64,000 nucleotides of DNA from Haemophilus haemolyticus (lineage in GTDB: Bacteria; Pseudomonadota; Gammaproteobacteria; Enterobacterales; Pasteurellaceae), in contig NZ_CP031240.1 in NCBI RefSeq assembly GCF_003351405.1, forward strand, positions 1 through 64,000, read 5' to 3'. Numbering within the stretch: position 1 is the stretch's first letter; each line of letters starts with the position of its first letter. Made by a program: the position numbers and the translations under genes. The notes beneath the pieces were generated by a model, which did no database searches, was not told where the DNA came from, and saw only the letters and a program-made list of their open reading frames with translations. Positions 28,605 through 37,973 of this stretch are shown piece after piece.

Positions 28605-29282
28605 TTAAATCGAAACTGACACCTTTTCTTGAATATAAGCTAACGCCTGATCAATAACTTCACCAATACTCAACGTTGTGCTATCCAATAACAAAGCATC
28701 ATCAGCCGGTTTTAGAGGCGCAACCTCTCGATTTCTATCACGAAAATCACGCTCTTTTATCTCGGCTAAAATCTGCTCAAAGTTACCATTTATTCCTTTA
28801 TTTTGCAACTGCTTATAACGTCTTTTTGCACGTTCTTCAGCACTCGCATCTAAAAATAACTTCACTTGAGCATTTGGGAATACCACAGTCCCCATATCTC
28901 TACCATCAGCAATTAATCCATCATTTTTCGCAAAATCTTGCTGAAGTTGTAGCAAAGCTGACCGCACTTCTGGAAACACGGCTACTTTAGATGCGGCATC
29001 AGCGACTTCTTGAGTGCGAATTAAATGGCTTACATTCATGCCAGCAAGCAAAATATTCACCTCGCCATTTTGAGGAATAAATTGAATATCTAAGTAGCGA
29101 GCTAATTCAGCTAGTGCCGATTCATTTGTTAAATCAGTTTTACGTTGTAATGCCGCCAATGCTGTAACGCGATAAATTGCTCCACTATCCAATAACGCAT
29201 AACCTAGCTTTTCTGCCAAAGCGTAACAAAGCGTACCTTTCCCCGCACCGCTAGGCCCATCAACGGTAATAATTGTTCCCAT
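28605..29282 (-). CDS. cmk: Cytidylate kinase Cmk
   Basis: Phosphorylates CMP and dCMP with ATP. The 225 residues show the P-loop [11 protein letters not shown] (Lys15), LLDSGAIYR, the long insert [13 protein letters not shown] and the lid RAKRRYKQL. It leads the minus-strand run cmk-rpsA-ihfB-lapAB-pyrF-yciH. It is divergent from the TonB-dependent receptor. Confidence 0.95.
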   Translation of the reverse strand: MGTIITVDGPSGAGKGTLCYALAEKLGYALLDSGAIYRVTALAALQRKTDLTNESALAELARYLDIQFIPQNGEVNILLAGMNVSHLIRTQEVADAASKVAVFPEVRSALLQLQQDFAKNDGLIADGRDMGTVVFPNAQVKLFLDASAEERAKRRYKQLQNKGINGNFEQILAEIKERDFRDRNREVAPLKPADDALLLDSTTLSIGEVIDQALAYIQEKVSVSI

Positions 29283-29513
29283 ATAACTTATCCTTTACTT
29301 ATCAAAAGTTGACGTATTATAAAGATAAACGCTCTATTTCGCTATTGCCACCTTTCAAACTTAATTCAAGATCCACTAACAAAGAGTAAAAAATAACAAA
29401 CTCGCACCTATCAGCTTTTTTTTAGTTAAAAAGCTAACCAAATTATCCCCCATCCTTTAAAATTAATTTTTTTCATTTTTTTAGAGTTTTATATTAATTT
29501 TAATAAAAAGCCA

Positions 29514-29542
29514 TTGAGTTTTACGAAATACAATAAGATAAT
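29514..29542 (+). promoter_or_regulatory. Promoter of the TonB-dependent receptor gene
   Basis: TTGAGT (29514-29519), a 17 bp spacer and GATAAT (29537-29542) form a sigma-70 like promoter 35 bp before the ATG. Confidence 0.6.
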
Positions 29543-29555
29543 GAGAATCTTTCTC
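29537..29555 (+). promoter_or_regulatory. Fur box over the receptor promoter
   Basis: GATAATGAGAATCTTTCTC matches the 19-base consensus GATAATGATAATCATTATC at 16 positions and covers the -10 element, so iron-loaded Fur should repress the gene. Confidence 0.75.
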
Positions 29556-29576
29556 AAAAAGTAATAAGGATATGTA

Positions 29577-32444
29577 ATGAAGAAAGCTATTAAATTAAAT
29601 TTAATCACACTCTGCTTAATCAATACCCTTAATGTTTCTATCGTTGATGCAAAAGCTGAAGAAACATTAGATCAAATTGATGTAGTAGAAAAAAATGTCG
29701 CCAACGATAAAAAACCTTTTACGGAAGCGAAAGCAAAAAGCACCCGAGAGCATATTTTTAAAGAAACCCAAACTATCGATCAAGTTATTCGAAGTATTCC
29801 TGGTGCTTTTACTCAACAAGATAAAGGCTCTGGCGTAGTTTCTGTTAATATTCGTGGCGAAAATGGGTTAGGTCGTGTCAATACAATGGTCGATGGTGTC
29901 ACACAAACCTTTTATTCCACCTCAATGGATTCAGGACAATCTGGTGGTAGCTCTCAATTTGGTGCAACGATAGATCCCAATTTTATTGCTGGTGTAGATG
30001 TCAATAAAAGTAATTTTTCCGGTTCCAATGGTATAAATACCTTGTCTGGAAGTGCTAATTTTCGAACATTAGGCGTTAATGATGTTATTACTGATGACAA
30101 ACCATTTGGGCTCATCGTAAAAGGAATGACGGGGAGCAATGCAACTAAATCGAATTTTATGACAATGGCTGCAGGCAGAAAATGGCTTGATAATGGCGGT
30201 TATATTGGTGTGGTATATGGTTACAGTCAACGTGAGGTTTCACAAGATTATCGTATCGGAGGGGAAGAACGATTGTCTTCTCTTGGACAAGATATTCTTA
30301 CTAAAGAAAAAGAAGCCTATTTCCACAATGCAGGTTATGTTTTAAATTCAGCTGGACAGTGGATACCTGATTTAAACAAAAACCATTGGTCTTGTAATGC
30401 CCCAACCCCGATGTTTAATGGTAGTACAGATCCAATTACAACTACTGATGTTACTGGTGCTACAGAAACAAGAACACCAGGTTGTATTACTCGGATTGAA
30501 AGAAAAGAAGAAAATTATGATTATATTAATGATGAAGAGACGCCTGATGAACCTCCTTACAATATATCTATCAGGAAAGTTACCTATGGAGATGAAACAA
30601 GAAAGAAAATTTTAAAAGAATTGGCAAATGGTATACAGCCTCAAAATATACCAGAACTACAAACAGATATTAAAAAGACTAATGACACCTTTGACGAAAA
30701 TAAAGATCAATATAGTGTTGCACCAATTGAGCCAGGTAGTTTGCAATCTCGCTCACGTAGCCATTTGTTAAAATTTGAATATGGCGATGATAACCATACC
30801 TTAGGTGCACAAATACGTACCCTTGATAATAAAATTGGTTCTCGAAAAATCGAAAATCGTAATTATCAATTAAATTATAATTTTAATAATAATCGCTATC
30901 TTGATCTAAATCTAATGGTAGCACATAACATTGGTAAAACCATTTATCCTAAGGGTGGTTTTTTTGCTGGCTGGCAAGTGGCAGATAAACTTATCGCAAA
31001 AAATGTGGCAAATATTGTTGATATTAACAACAGTTATACTTTCTTACTGCCAAAAGAAATTGATTTAAAAACTACATTAGGGTTTAACTATTTTACCAAT
31101 GAATACAGTAAAAATCGCTTTCCTGAAGAATTAAGTTTGTTTTATGTGAATGAATCACACGATCAAGGCTTATTTTCATACAGTCAAAAAGGGCGATATT
31201 CTGGTACACGAGGTTCATTACCACAACGTTCAGTAATCCTACAACCTTCCGGTAAACAAAAATTTAAAACTGTTTATTTTGATACCGCACTTTCTAAAGG
31301 AATTTACCATTTAGACTATAGTGTCAATTTTACCCATTATGCATTTAACGGTGAGTATGTAGGTTACGAAAATACACCAACACAAATTAATGAACCGATT
31401 TTACATAAATCAGGGCATAAAAAAGCGTTCAATCATTCTGCCACATTAAGTGCAGAGCTAAGTGATTATTTTATGCCATTTTTCACTTATTCACGCACAC
31501 ACAGAATGCCGAATATTCAAGAGATGTTTTTCTCTCAAGTGTCTGATGCGGGGGTAAATACCGCATTGAAACCTGAACGTGCAGAAACTTATCAACTTGG
31601 TTTTAATACCTATAAAAAAGGCGTTTTTACAAAAGAAGATATATTAGGAGTTAAGGTTGTTGGCTATCGTAGTTTTATTAAAAACTATATCCACAATGTG
31701 TATGGAGATTGGTCACAAGATGGTGTTCTTCCAGAGTGGGCAAGCCTCAATCGTTTTCGTCTGACGATTGCTCATCAAAATTATCAACCAATAGTGAAAA
31801 AAAGTGGAGCTGAGTTAGAGCTGAATTATGACATGGGATCTTTCTTTGCTAACTTATCCTATGCTTATCAACGTACGAATCAACCAACTAATTATGCCGA
31901 TGCTAGTCCACGTCCTAATAATGCATCAAAAGAAGATATTTTGAAACAAGGCTACGGTTTATCACGTATCACTATGTTACCAAAAGACTACGGTAGGTTA
32001 GAGCTTGGCACACGCTGGTTTGATCAAAAATTAACTCTTGGTATCGCAGCACGTTACTATGGGAAAAGTAAACGAGCAACCATTCAAGAAGAATATATCA
32101 ACGGTTCTCACTTTGAATTAAATACCGCGGGTGATAGAACTTACTATGCCGTTAAGAAAACGGAAGAGATTGAAAAACAACCGATTATTTTAGATTTACA
32201 CGTCAGCTATGAACCAATCAAAGATTTGATTATTAAAGCTGAAGTACAAAATCTGTTAGATAAACGTTATGTTGATCCGTTAGATGCTGGAAATGATGCA
32301 GCTTCGCAAAGATATTATTCTAGCCTTAATGATAATTTATGCGGCAAAGGAGAGATAACTTGTGAAGGCGGGATAGATAAAACCGTTCTCTATAATTTTG
32401 CTCGAGGTAGAACTTTTATCTTGAGTTTCAATTATAAGTTCTAA
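29577..32444 (+). CDS. TonB-dependent outer-membrane receptor, TbpA/LbpA/TdfH-like group
   Basis: A 955-residue outer-membrane receptor with a signal peptide (1 to about 26), a plug domain (IRSIPGAFTQQDKGSG, VNIRGENGLGRVNTMVDGVTQ, IDPNFIAGVDVNKSNFSGS) and a 22-strand barrel ending in FILSFNYKF. RTHRMPNIQEMFFSQ is the conserved barrel segment of the transferrin/lactoferrin/haemoglobin receptor group. Extracellular loops hold two Cys pairs, and one loop is strongly acidic (around 300-330). No tbpB-like lipoprotein gene is adjacent, so it is not a standard transferrin system. The ligand is unproven; calprotectin/zinc binding, as for Neisseria TdfH, is an alternative to iron. The Fur box favours iron control. 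AAGGAT precedes the ATG. Confidence 0.8.
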   Translation: MKKAIKLNLITLCLINTLNVSIVDAKAEETLDQIDVVEKNVANDKKPFTEAKAKSTREHIFKETQTIDQVIRSIPGAFTQQDKGSGVVSVNIRGENGLGRVNTMVDGVTQTFYSTSMDSGQSGGSSQFGATIDPNFIAGVDVNKSNFSGSNGINTLSGSANFRTLGVNDVITDDKPFGLIVKGMTGSNATKSNFMTMAAGRKWLDNGGYIGVVYGYSQREVSQDYRIGGEERLSSLGQDILTKEKEAYFHNAGYVLNSAGQWIPDLNKNHWSCNAPTPMFNGSTDPITTTDVTGATETRTPGCITRIERKEENYDYINDEETPDEPPYNISIRKVTYGDETRKKILKELANGIQPQNIPELQTDIKKTNDTFDENKDQYSVAPIEPGSLQSRSRSHLLKFEYGDDNHTLGAQIRTLDNKIGSRKIENRNYQLNYNFNNNRYLDLNLMVAHNIGKTIYPKGGFFAGWQVADKLIAKNVANIVDINNSYTFLLPKEIDLKTTLGFNYFTNEYSKNRFPEELSLFYVNESHDQGLFSYSQKGRYSGTRGSLPQRSVILQPSGKQKFKTVYFDTALSKGIYHLDYSVNFTHYAFNGEYVGYENTPTQINEPILHKSGHKKAFNHSATLSAELSDYFMPFFTYSRTHRMPNIQEMFFSQVSDAGVNTALKPERAETYQLGFNTYKKGVFTKEDILGVKVVGYRSFIKNYIHNVYGDWSQDGVLPEWASLNRFRLTIAHQNYQPIVKKSGAELELNYDMGSFFANLSYAYQRTNQPTNYADASPRPNNASKEDILKQGYGLSRITMLPKDYGRLELGTRWFDQKLTLGIAARYYGKSKRATIQEEYINGSHFELNTAGDRTYYAVKKTEEIEKQPIILDLHVSYEPIKDLIIKAEVQNLLDKRYVDPLDAGNDAASQRYYSSLNDNLCGKGEITCEGGIDKTVLYNFARGRTFILSFNYKF

Positions 32445-32455
32445 TGAGTTCATAT

Positions 32456-32486
32456 AAAAGGCATAGCTAATAAACTATGCCTTTTT
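32456..32486. terminator. Bidirectional terminator between the receptor gene and mtnN
   Basis: AAAAGGCATAG (32456-32466) pairs with CTATGCCTTTT (32475-32485); a T run follows on the plus strand. Confidence 0.85.
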
Positions 32487-32539
32487 AAATAATGTTTATA
32501 ATTCAATTTTAGAATTATTGTCTTATTAAGAGATTATTA

Positions 32540-33229
32540 CTAGAGTCTATCAATCATTCCTAATACTAATGCCGAAGACTGTTTTGCAGCTAACGGTAAG
32601 AACTCTTCAAAAGACATACTTGCTTCACCATCTCCTCCATCAGAAATTGCTCGAACTACCACAAAAGGAACATTAAAAGCATAGCAAACTTGTGCAATCG
32701 CTGTGGCTTCCATTTCAACCCCCGTCACATTCGGGAAGTCAGCTTTTATTTGTGCAATTCTGTCTTCACTATTAATAAAACTATCGCCAGAGCAAATTAA
32801 ACCACGTTTTACTGATTGACCTTGCTTTTCTGCAATTTCTTGAGCGAGGTCAGCCAATTTTTTGTCCGATAAAAATGCTGTGGGATTAGCGGGCAACTGC
32901 CCTTTTTCATAGCCAAAAGCTGTCACATCCACATCGTGATAGCGTGTTTCATCAGAAATAACAATATCCCCCACTTTCAAGCCTTTTGCTACCCCACCCG
33001 CAGAACCAGTATTGATCACAAAATCTGGCTTGGCTAATTGCAGCAATGCCGTCGTACCAATTGCAGCGGCCACTTTGCCAATACCTGATTGCAATAATGC
33101 AACATCTTTACCATTAATTTTGCCTTCAAAAATTACCGCACTTGCTACTCGAGTTTCAGTTCTCTCTGCCATTAAATTTTTTAAAATTTCTACTTCTTGC
33201 GCCATTGCGCCAACAATTCCGATTTTCAT
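32540..33229 (-). CDS. mtnN: 5'-methylthioadenosine/S-adenosylhomocysteine nucleosidase MtnN (Pfs)
   Basis: Removes adenine from methylthioadenosine and S-adenosylhomocysteine, supplying S-ribosylhomocysteine for LuxS. The 229 residues show [36 protein letters not shown] and [12 protein letters not shown] (catalytic Glu/Met), and AISDGGD with the catalytic Asp. ATG 33229 shares bases with the TGA of the upstream DsbA-like gene (TGATG), with AGGA upstream. The operon reads recJ, DsbA-like, mtnN. Confidence 0.94.
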   Translation of the reverse strand: MKIGIVGAMAQEVEILKNLMAERTETRVASAVIFEGKINGKDVALLQSGIGKVAAAIGTTALLQLAKPDFVINTGSAGGVAKGLKVGDIVISDETRYHDVDVTAFGYEKGQLPANPTAFLSDKKLADLAQEIAEKQGQSVKRGLICSGDSFINSEDRIAQIKADFPNVTGVEMEATAIAQVCYAFNVPFVVVRAISDGGDGEASMSFEEFLPLAAKQSSALVLGMIDRL

Positions 33230-33933
33230 CACTTTTGTTCCTGTTCTATTTTATTTACCAAAAAATCTAACACAGCCACGCTATAATCATCGTTATAAAG
33301 CGTGCTCGCCGTGAGTACATATTTTCCCCCAATGACAACGTAAGGATAGGTAAAGACACCATACTCTTCTGTCAATTCAATCGCATCTTGAATTTGTTCT
33401 TTTACTCTTTCTGAATTTTCAGCCTGAATAAATAACTGCTTATCTAGCCCTTGTTCTTCCGCCCATTGTTGAATTTTATTTGTCGCAGACAATTCTGCAT
33501 AACGGGATTTTTCTGAAGTTTCAAATAATAAAACATTAGATAATTCACCCGCACTTAGCGCTTGCAAGGTATAAAAAATGCGTGCGCTAAACTGGCTATC
33601 CGCAGTTGCAATAGGATATTGTTCCAACGCAACTTTATTTGTACGCATTTGGCTATAAAGTTCTAAAATATCTTGCGCTGATGAACATACGCGGCAGTCG
33701 TAATCAAAAAAGAATTGAATACGTATTTTTTTGTCCGCTCTAGGCGCTTGTTCAATAGGCTCTTGATAAGAAAAATAATCCCGCCCATCTTCAAAATGCA
33801 TGACATCAGAAGATGGTAAGTGCGGTGGATTTTGAGTAGAAAATTCTTTTTGATTTACTTCGGCTAGAACCGATGATATAAACCCAAATAAACCTAATAC
33901 GAATAATCCATAAAATTTCAAAACATTACTCAT
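33229..33933 (-). CDS. DsbA-like thioredoxin-fold protein
   Basis: A 234-residue exported protein with a signal peptide (1 to about 24, [18 protein letters not shown]) and a thioredoxin fold: [10 protein letters not shown] holds the active-site pair Cys80-Cys83, and [15 protein letters not shown] has the cis-proline region. It therefore probably forms or shuffles disulfides in the periplasm, but its partner is unknown. The CRVC dipeptide differs from CPHC of DsbA. ATG 33933 overlaps the recJ stop; a TTG at 33945 is possible but would lengthen the N-terminus. It is translationally linked to both recJ and mtnN. Confidence 0.75.
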   Translation of the reverse strand: MSNVLKFYGLFVLGLFGFISSVLAEVNQKEFSTQNPPHLPSSDVMHFEDGRDYFSYQEPIEQAPRADKKIRIQFFFDYDCRVCSSAQDILELYSQMRTNKVALEQYPIATADSQFSARIFYTLQALSAGELSNVLLFETSEKSRYAELSATNKIQQWAEEQGLDKQLFIQAENSERVKEQIQDAIELTEEYGVFTYPYVVIGGKYVLTASTLYNDDYSVAVLDFLVNKIEQEQK

Positions 33934-35653
33934 CAATAGCTTCAATATATTCCACTAAAAGCTGTACATTTCGGTTACCACGAAACTCATTAACATCCAA
34001 TTTATATGCAAATCTTGCCTGTTTAATTGAAAGATCAGGATACAATCTTGTGTCAATATTAAACGCAACAGCGTCTAATAAAGGCCCACCTTGTTTTGGC
34101 TCCACTAACATTTTGAGATGGTTTTGATTTTGCCCAATTGCACGCTGATCTAAAATTTTGAATTCACCATCAAAACAAGGCTCAGGAAAAGCTTGTCCCC
34201 AAGGGCCTGCTGATTTTATCAGTTCTGCCGTTTCAAGATTAAATTCATTTGAATTTAATTCACCATCGGTCCAGATTACACCTTGTAAATGCTCTTCATC
34301 AAGCCAATCGGCAACGGTTTGATTAAAAATATGTTGGAAATCATCAAAGTGTTCTTCTCGGAGGCTTAATCCTGCAGCCATCGCATGACCACCAAATTTT
34401 AAAATCATATTAGGATGTTGTGAATGAATACGCTCTAAAACATCACGCATATGTAAGCCCTCAATAGAACGCGCAGAACCTTTCAAGATTCCATCACCAT
34501 CTTTCGCGAAGGCAATCACAGGACGATGATATTTCTCCTTAATCCGAGATGACACAATACCCAACACACCTTGATGCCAATCTGGTTGATAAAGTGTAAT
34601 CCCCGAAGGTAACTCTTTAAAAAGTGCGGTGAGATTTTGGCAAATTTCTAGCGCCTCAAGCTTCATGCCTGCTTCAATTTCTTTACGCGTTTGGTTGAGT
34701 TGATCAAGATCTAAAGCCAATTCTCTGGCTTTTAACATATCGTCCGCCAGTAAAAGCTCAACCCCAATCGACATATTGTCTAAGCGCCCCGCTGCGTTTA
34801 AACGAGGTCCGATACAAAAACCAAGATCACTTGAAGTAAACTGTTCAACATTACGGTTAGCCACTTCAGCCAACGCAACAATACCTGGACGACAACGCCG
34901 TGCACGAATCCGCATTAAGCCTTGATAAGCAAGGATACGATTATTCTGATCTAAAGGCACCACATCTGCGATAGTACCCAATGCCACCAGATCGAGCAAG
35001 TCAGTAAAATTAGGTTGTGTTTCTGCAGTAAAAATACCGAGTTCACGAAATTTTGCTCGTACGGCTAACATCAAATAAAACGCAACACCAACGCCCGCTA
35101 AGGATTTTGAAGGAAAACCACACTGACTTAAATTAGGGTTAACAATAGCATCAGCTGGCGGCAAAGTTTCGGGTGGTAAATGATGATCCGTCACTAAAAC
35201 ACGAACACCTTTCTCTTTCAAAAATGCAACACCTTCAAAAGATGAAACGCCATTATCCACTGTCATTAACAGCTGAACACCCTTTTCAATCGCCATTTCA
35301 GCCACAGGAATACTCAAACCATAACCCTGTTCAAATCTATTTGGTACAAGATAATCCACATCGGAAAAACCAAGTTGTCTTAAAGCAAGCACACTCAATG
35401 CTGTGCTAGTTGCACCATCGGCATCGAAATCCCCAATAATCACTATTTTTTGCTGTTGTTGATAAGCTTCCACTAATAAATTTATAGATTGATCAATACC
35501 ATATAACTGATTTGGATTCAGCATTGATTTTAAAGTGCGGTCTAATTCTTCGGTGTTTTGAATATGGCGTGCGCGATAAAGGCGATCTAATAACGGATGG
35601 TTTGAAACAGAATTTCCAATTGGAATTTCACGGCGTTTGATAAGTTTTTTCAC
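33926..35653 (-). CDS. recJ: Single-stranded-DNA-specific exonuclease RecJ
   Basis: 5'-3' single-strand exonuclease acting in RecF-pathway recombination and mismatch repair. The 575 residues carry the DHH phosphoesterase motifs GDFDADGATST, LMTVDNGVS, LVTDHHLPP and the DHHA1 motif KFGGHAMAAGLS. The start codon at 35653 is GTG, giving MKKLIKRREIP, with no clear Shine-Dalgarno; E. coli recJ also starts with GTG. A terminator for some upstream minus-strand RNA lies just before it (35675-35702). Confidence 0.94.
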   Translation of the reverse strand: MKKLIKRREIPIGNSVSNHPLLDRLYRARHIQNTEELDRTLKSMLNPNQLYGIDQSINLLVEAYQQQQKIVIIGDFDADGATSTALSVLALRQLGFSDVDYLVPNRFEQGYGLSIPVAEMAIEKGVQLLMTVDNGVSSFEGVAFLKEKGVRVLVTDHHLPPETLPPADAIVNPNLSQCGFPSKSLAGVGVAFYLMLAVRAKFRELGIFTAETQPNFTDLLDLVALGTIADVVPLDQNNRILAYQGLMRIRARRCRPGIVALAEVANRNVEQFTSSDLGFCIGPRLNAAGRLDNMSIGVELLLADDMLKARELALDLDQLNQTRKEIEAGMKLEALEICQNLTALFKELPSGITLYQPDWHQGVLGIVSSRIKEKYHRPVIAFAKDGDGILKGSARSIEGLHMRDVLERIHSQHPNMILKFGGHAMAAGLSLREEHFDDFQHIFNQTVADWLDEEHLQGVIWTDGELNSNEFNLETAELIKSAGPWGQAFPEPCFDGEFKILDQRAIGQNQNHLKMLVEPKQGGPLLDAVAFNIDTRLYPDLSIKQARFAYKLDVNEFRGNRNVQLLVEYIEAIDE

Positions 35654-35674
35654 TGGATATTAATTCATATCTAA

Positions 35675-35702
35675 AAGCAAAAAGCTGTTGAAATCAACAG
35701 CT
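35675..35702 (-). terminator. Minus-strand terminator upstream of recJ (candidate antisense RNA end)
   Basis: AGCTGTTGA (35683-35691) and TCAACAGCT (35694-35702) pair; the minus exit is TTTTTGCTTTT. The only annotated upstream gene, dsbC, already has its own terminator, so a transcript starting between the two is implied. Confidence 0.75.
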
Positions 35703-35726
35703 CTTTTATCTATACTTTTTCCTGTT

Positions 35727-35778
35727 GGTCAGGGCTTTTAACCCTGAATGCTGACAGGGGTTAAAAGCCCTACTGACC
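35727..35778. repeat. Long imperfect hairpin upstream of the Ibs-like ORF
   Basis: GGTCA + GGGCTTTTAACCC (left) pairs with the reverse complement on the right (to 35778), apart from a 3-base bulge. Neither exit has a T run. It would be part of the antisense transcript or of the sense leader; it may also be a small dispersed repeat. Confidence 0.6.
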
Positions 35779-35815
35779 ATTAGTCTAACTATTGTGTCAG
35801 CTAAGGATTTTAATA

Positions 35816-35884
35816 ATGCCTAAATTATGTATTTATATCATAATCTTAGTATTGTTAATGCTTTTAAGCTCCCCAGCATATTAA
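35816..35884 (+). CDS. Ibs-like hydrophobic peptide (candidate type I toxin)
   Basis: A 22-codon ORF: MPKLCIYIII, then VLLMLL and a C-terminal SSPAY. AAGGA at 35803-35807 is 8 bases before the ATG. E. coli Ibs toxins are 18-19 residues, begin MMKLVIIL-type, have a run of Ile/Leu/Val and end SF(S/P)AY, so length, composition and terminus agree. A plus-strand terminator follows at 35902-35931. A minus-strand promoter candidate (TTGTAT at 35904-35899, 15 bp, TAATAT at 35883-35878) and a minus-strand terminator at 35675-35702 fit an antisense RNA of about 190 nt that covers the ORF and its ribosome site, as Sib RNAs do. Confidence 0.6.
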   Translation: MPKLCIYIIILVLLMLLSSPAY

Positions 35885-35901
35885 GCATAACCGACTAAAT
35901 A

Positions 35902-35931
35902 CAAGGGGTAGGCATCTGCCCCTTGCTTTTC
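35902..35931. terminator. Terminator shared by the Ibs-like mRNA and dsbC
   Basis: CAAGGGG (35902-35908) pairs with CCCCTTG (35919-35925), with CTTTTC after it on the plus strand and TATTTAG on the minus strand. Confidence 0.75.
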
Positions 35932-35940
35932 ATTATAAAA

Positions 35941-36630
35941 TTATTTCGCTGTTTCTTCAAGTGCGCTCAATAAATCAGCGGGTTTTAAATAACCGCCAAT
36001 AAGCTCACCAGTTGAGGTAACAATACTTGGTGTGCCATTTACGCCAAATTGCGCCCCTAATTCATAATGTTTTTTCACAACATTTGGGGTTTTAACTTCT
36101 TTCGGTAAATTGCCTTTTTCAGCTTCATTTAAAGCAAAAACAGGATCTTTAGCTGTCCAAATTGCTTCCATTTGTTTTGCCGTTTGGTTATTCATGCCCG
36201 CACGAGGGAAAGCTAAATAACGCACGGTAATACCAAGATCATTATATTCTTTTAATTGCTGATGTAATAAATGGCAATAATGGCAAGTAATATCCATAAA
36301 TACCGTCACGACATGCTTTTCATTTTTAGCGGGATAAACAATCATCTCGTTTTTATAAGAATTAAGTTTATCCACTAAAATTTTACCCGCTACATCAACA
36401 GGACCATTATTTGTGAGTTCGTAAAGTTTACCTTGGAAAGCATATTTTCCATCTTCCGTCACATAAAGTACGCCTTGATCTGTTACTGCTGTTTTGATGC
36501 CTGAAATTGGCGAGGATTTCACATCAATATTTGATGCGCCAAGAGACTGTAACTTGCTTTTAATTGTGGCATCGTTTGCCATTGCATTAGCCGCGGCCAC
36601 GCACAAAAGTGCGGTAAAAATTTTCTTCAT
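35941..36630 (-). CDS. dsbC: Thiol:disulfide interchange protein DsbC
   Basis: Periplasmic disulfide isomerase kept reduced by DsbD. The 229 residues have a signal peptide (1-18, ending AMA), an N-terminal dimerisation domain, and a thioredoxin domain with MDITCHYC, active-site Cys116 and Cys119, and the cis-proline in NGTPSIV. The CHYC centre replaces CGYC of E. coli. An uptake signal lies inside the signal-peptide codons (36607-36615). It is divergent from prfB. Confidence 0.92.
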   Translation of the reverse strand: MKKIFTALLCVAAANAMANDATIKSKLQSLGASNIDVKSSPISGIKTAVTDQGVLYVTEDGKYAFQGKLYELTNNGPVDVAGKILVDKLNSYKNEMIVYPAKNEKHVVTVFMDITCHYCHLLHQQLKEYNDLGITVRYLAFPRAGMNNQTAKQMEAIWTAKDPVFALNEAEKGNLPKEVKTPNVVKKHYELGAQFGVNGTPSIVTSTGELIGGYLKPADLLSALEETAK

Positions 36631-36762
36631 TTTTTGTTCCTAAATTTACTTGAGTAAGAAAGTCTGAAATTATAGAGAGATTGCTAATTTCTGCAAGGTC
36701 AAACTATCCAAAAATCAGAAAATAGCATATAATTCCACACTTTATCACACAGTGAATTTATT

Positions 36763-37861
36763 ATGTTTGAAATCAATCCTGTAAAAAATAAAATCACCGA
36801 CTTATCCGACCGCACTTCGGTGCTTCGGGGGTATCTTTGACTTCGATGCCAAAGTTGAGCGTTTAGAAGAAGTCAATGCCGAATTAGAACAGCCAGATGT
36901 TTGGAATGATCCAGATAAAGCCCAAGCACTTGGTAAAGAACGCGTTTCTTTAGAACAAGTTGTAAATACCGTCAAAAATTTAGAACAAGGCTTAGAAGAT
37001 GTTGATGGTTTGTTAGAACTTGCCATCGAAGCAGAAGACGAAGACACTTTCAATGAAGCGGTAGCTGAATTAGATGAACTCGAACAACAACTTGAAAAAT
37101 TAGAGTTCCGTCGAATGTTTAGTGGCGAACATGATGCTTGCGATTGCTATGTGGACTTACAAGCAGGTTCTGGCGGTACGGAAGCTCAAGATTGGACAGA
37201 AATGTTACTGCGTATGTATCTCCGTTGGGCTGAAAGCAAAGGTTTTAAAACAGAACTGATGGAAGTATCTGACGGTGATGTAGCAGGGTTGAAATCGGCA
37301 ACGATTAAAGTGAGCGGTGAATATGCCTTTGGTTGGTTACGAACAGAAACTGGTATTCATCGCTTAGTGCGTAAAAGCCCATTTGACTCCAATAACCGTC
37401 GTCACACATCATTCAGCGCAGCATTTGTCTACCCTGAAATTGATGATGATATTGATATTGAAATCAATCCAGCTGATTTACGTATTGATGTTTATCGCGC
37501 ATCGGGGGCTGGTGGTCAGCACGTAAACAAAACAGAAAGTGCGGTGCGAATTACCCATATGCCAAGTGGTATTGTTGTGCAATGTCAAAACGACCGTTCA
37601 CAGCACAAGAACAAAGATCAAGCGATGAAACAATTAAAAGCAAAATTGTATGAGCTTGAATTACAGAAGAAAAATGCGGATAAGCAAGCAATGGAAGATA
37701 ATAAATCCGACATTGGTTGGGGAAGCCAAATTCGCTCTTACGTATTAGACGATTCACGCATTAAAGATTTGCGGACTGGCGTGGAAAACCGTAATACGCA
37801 AGCCGTATTAGACGGTGATTTAGATCGATTTATTGAAGCGAGTTTAAAAGCTGGGCTTTAA
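36763..37861 (+). CDS. prfB: Peptide chain release factor RF2 with programmed +1 frameshift
   Basis: Recognises UGA and UAA and hydrolyses peptidyl-tRNA. The first 25 codons start [10 protein letters not shown] and stop at an in-frame TGA (36838-36840). The sequence GGGGGTATCTTTGAC provides the internal Shine-Dalgarno, the CTT slip codon and the TGA; a +1 shift resumes at GAC (36839) and runs to 37861, giving 365 residues as in E. coli. RKSPFDSN holds the SPF stop-reading motif, and [13 protein letters not shown] the catalytic GGQ. The shift autoregulates RF2 level. This is a functional gene, not a pseudogene. It precedes lysS as in E. coli. Confidence 0.97.
36811..36841 (+). promoter_or_regulatory. 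RF2 recoding site
   Basis: Elements in order: GCAC-TTCG-GTGC tetraloop hairpin (36812-36823), GGGGG Shine-Dalgarno-like run, spacer, CTT TGA C. The hairpin overlaps an exact uptake signal (36809-36817); the E. coli site lacks both. Confidence 0.85.
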
Positions 37862-37973
37862 GCATGATTTGCTGGATAAGTAAAGACACGTTACTTATCC
37901 CATCATAAGAAATAACCCAAAAGTGCGGTTATTTTTGAAGGTATTTTTAAAGTTAAAATTAAAGGTAAACAAC

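Larger units (their letters stand above)
35675..35871 (-). ncRNA. Candidate Sib-like antisense RNA to the Ibs-like ORF
   Basis: Inferred transcript from the promoter candidate at 35878-35904 to the terminator at 35675-35702. It would overlap almost the whole peptide ORF and its Shine-Dalgarno site and contain the 35727-35778 hairpin. The ends are predictions; the spacer of 15 bp in the promoter is short. Confidence 0.4.

Noticed and set aside
28676..28990. 104-codon ORF opposite cmk
   Set aside because: Antisense to conserved kinase codons, with no support of its own.
36763..36840. prfB as a frameshifted pseudogene
   Set aside because: The shift sequence is the known RF2 programmed site, and the rest of the protein is intact and full length.
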